Assembly (NCBI GenBank): GCA_027297845.1
Contig: JAPUHG010000272.1
Span: 1 to 16,279 of the forward strand
Source of the DNA: Gammaproteobacteria bacterium
GTDB lineage: Bacteria > Pseudomonadota > Gammaproteobacteria > Steroidobacterales > MnTg04
Length of the DNA: 16,279 nt
Reading direction: 5' to 3'
Below, one piece after another: positions 15,184-16,279 of this stretch. Within the stretch, counting starts at the first letter, position 1. Each line of letters begins with the position of its first letter. The translations under genes and the position numbers were made by a program. Below the pieces are notes generated by a model, which had not been told where the DNA came from, made no database searches, and worked only from the letters and a program-made list of their open reading frames with translations.

Positions 15184-15942
15184 ATGGAAACAGTTGAAAT
15201 CAGTCTGCTCGGCGATCGGGATGACAACCAGGACAGGGGTGCCATCGTGAGTTCGGGCGAGGCTTCATTGTTAGTCGTTGTGGATGGCATGGGTGGCCAC
15301 TCCCAGGGAGAACTCGCCGCGCAGACCGCAGTCGACACGATTACCGAAGAATTTGAGAAGGAGTCATTTCCCATCGAGGATGGCGGCGAGTTTCTGGGTA
15401 GGTGCATATCGAAGGCGCATGATGCGGTCGTAAGTCTTGGCAAGAGCATGCACTCGGATGAGAGGCCGCGGGCAACCTGTGCGCTCTGCCTGATACAAAA
15501 CGACAGCGCTTTGTGGGCGCATATCGGCGATAGCCGTGTTTATCATTTGCGGGGTGGCCAGGTGCTGGAACGCACGCGCGACCACAGTCATGTGGAAGTT
15601 CTGCTGCAGGATGGATTGATTACAGAAGAGGAAATATTGAGTCATCCATTGCGTAATTTCGTCGAGTGCTGCCTGGGTGGTGATTCGGCATTACCGGAAC
15701 TCAATATGTCCGTTCCCGCCGGGCTGGACGACGGCGATATCATCCTGGTTTGTTCGGATGGTTTATGGAGCGGGGTTAGCGATGAGGAAATCGGAGCCTT
15801 TTATCAGCCCAATGAGGGCAGCCTCGGTGCCTGCCTGGAAGCTTTGACATTCGCCGCAATCGACGCCTGCGCTCCGTGGGGTGACAACACGACGGTGGCT
15901 GTCATGAGGGTCGGTCCGAATGGAGAGACCGATGCCGGGTAG
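15184..15942 (+). CDS. PP2C-family Ser/Thr protein phosphatase
   Basis: This is a metal-dependent (Mn/Mg) phosphatase of the bacterial PPM/Stp type, cytoplasmic, removing phosphate from Ser/Thr residues. From the ATG at 15184 it has 252 residues. All main motifs are seen: DRDDNQDR at 11-18, VVVDGMGGH at 31-39 (metal ligand D34), IGDSRVYHLRGG at 114-125, DHSHVEVLLQDG at 133-144, VCSDGLW at 189-195 (D192) and GDNTT at 233-237 (D234). The frame is open back to 15130, but the chosen ATG has a good AAGGAA site (15175-15180), while the extension would lie in the hairpins. No kinase gene is adjacent. rph follows 9 nt later, so the two are probably cotranscribed. Confidence 0.93.
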   Translation: METVEISLLGDRDDNQDRGAIVSSGEASLLVVVDGMGGHSQGELAAQTAVDTITEEFEKESFPIEDGGEFLGRCISKAHDAVVSLGKSMHSDERPRATCALCLIQNDSALWAHIGDSRVYHLRGGQVLERTRDHSHVEVLLQDGLITEEEILSHPLRNFVECCLGGDSALPELNMSVPAGLDDGDIILVCSDGLWSGVSDEEIGAFYQPNEGSLGACLEALTFAAIDACAPWGDNTTVAVMRVGPNGETDAG

Positions 15943-15951
15943 GAGACACCG

Positions 15952-16279
15952 ATGAGACCGAGTGGCCGGGCGAACAATGAGATGCGCGAGATCAGGTTTA
16001 CCCGCAACTACACTCGTCACGCTGAGGGTTCGGTACTGGCTGAATTTGGCGATACCAAGGTTCTTTGTAACGTCAGTATCGAAAATCGAATTCCGCCCTG
16101 GCTACGTGGCTCGGGCGAGGGCTGGCTGACAGCTGAGTACGGACTGTTGCCCAGGGCAACCCACACGCGCAATAGCAGAGAAGCCGTTCGCGGGAAGCAG
16201 GGTGGCAGGACGCTGGAGATCCAACGACTGATCGGGCGTTCGCTGCGCGCCGTTATGGATCTGGGCGCGATCGGCGAAA
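15952..16279 (+). CDS. rph: ribonuclease PH, 5' part (runs off the right end)
   Basis: RNase PH is a phosphorolytic 3'-to-5' exoribonuclease that trims tRNA and other RNA ends. The first 109 codons are present. MRPSGRANNEMREIRF at the start, HAEGSVLAEFGDTKVLCNV (about 23-41), IPPWLRGSGEGWLTAEYG, then LLPRATHTRNSREAVRGKQG and GRTLEIQRLIGRSLRAV match the family throughout, including the substrate-binding arginines in the THTR/REA segment. The ATG has GGAG six bases upstream, overlapping the PP2C stop, which suggests coupled expression. The window ends before the rest of the gene, so its integrity cannot be judged. Confidence 0.96.
   Translation, partial: MRPSGRANNEMREIRFTRNYTRHAEGSVLAEFGDTKVLCNVSIENRIPPWLRGSGEGWLTAEYGLLPRATHTRNSREAVRGKQGGRTLEIQRLIGRSLRAVMDLGAIGE

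Noticed and set aside
1..16279. CRISPR array, toxin-antitoxin pair, integrase or defence cluster
   Set aside because: No regular repeats, no recognisable defence or integrase domains; nearly all sequence is covered by identifiable metabolic and housekeeping genes.

Overview
The window reads as an ordinary GC-rich gammaproteobacterial chromosome segment. The main evidence is the block yicC-gmk-rpoZ-spoT-ridA-recG-ubiC-ubiA on the minus strand, with rph on the other side of yicC. This arrangement is familiar from Xanthomonadales, Pseudomonas-like and marine gammaproteobacteria. The class-level assignment is firm. Anything finer (for example a Woeseia-like or Xanthomonadales-related lineage) is only a guess from gene order. 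I see no CRISPR array, phage, integron, rRNA or tRNA.

Region 1 (1-1652): a possible tail of a plus-strand reading frame, resembling part of a transposase, sits at the left edge. It converges on bioC-bioD, the pair that starts (BioC) and nearly finishes (BioD) biotin synthesis. bioB, bioF and bioH are not next to them.

Region 2 (1836-5131, plus strand): a ComF/GntX-type phosphoribosyltransferase overlaps, by ATGA, a small Tat-exported lipoprotein resembling gluconate dehydrogenase subunit 3. This is followed 3 nt later by a GMC flavoprotein dehydrogenase/oxidase with a cholesterol-oxidase-type His/Asn pair and a Cys cluster like that of long-chain alcohol oxidases. The two probably form an exported alcohol- or sterol-oxidising enzyme. 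A 91-residue lipoprotein of unknown function comes next.

Region 3 (5132-6772): about 340 nt without a recognisable gene, then an APC-family amino-acid permease with a TTG start. It looks like a self-standing unit placed between the oxidase genes and ubiA.

Region 4 (6837-14963, minus strand): a long housekeeping run. YicC (endoribonuclease) overlaps gmk (GMP to GDP). rpoZ (RNA polymerase omega) and a bifunctional (p)ppGpp synthetase/hydrolase follow. These genes are linked functionally: guanylate supply, the alarmone and one of its targets on RNA polymerase. ridA (imine deaminase), recG (fork-remodelling helicase) and the first two ubiquinone genes, ubiC and ubiA, come after.

Region 5 (14964-16279, plus strand): divergent from yicC, a PP2C-type Ser/Thr phosphatase with a structured 5' leader is followed 9 nt later by the start of rph (RNase PH), which runs off the right end. 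I found no clearly new defence or mobile system. The best leads are the Tat-lipoprotein/GMC pair, the split biotin locus, the orphan PP2C with its hairpin leader, and the unknown lipoprotein.
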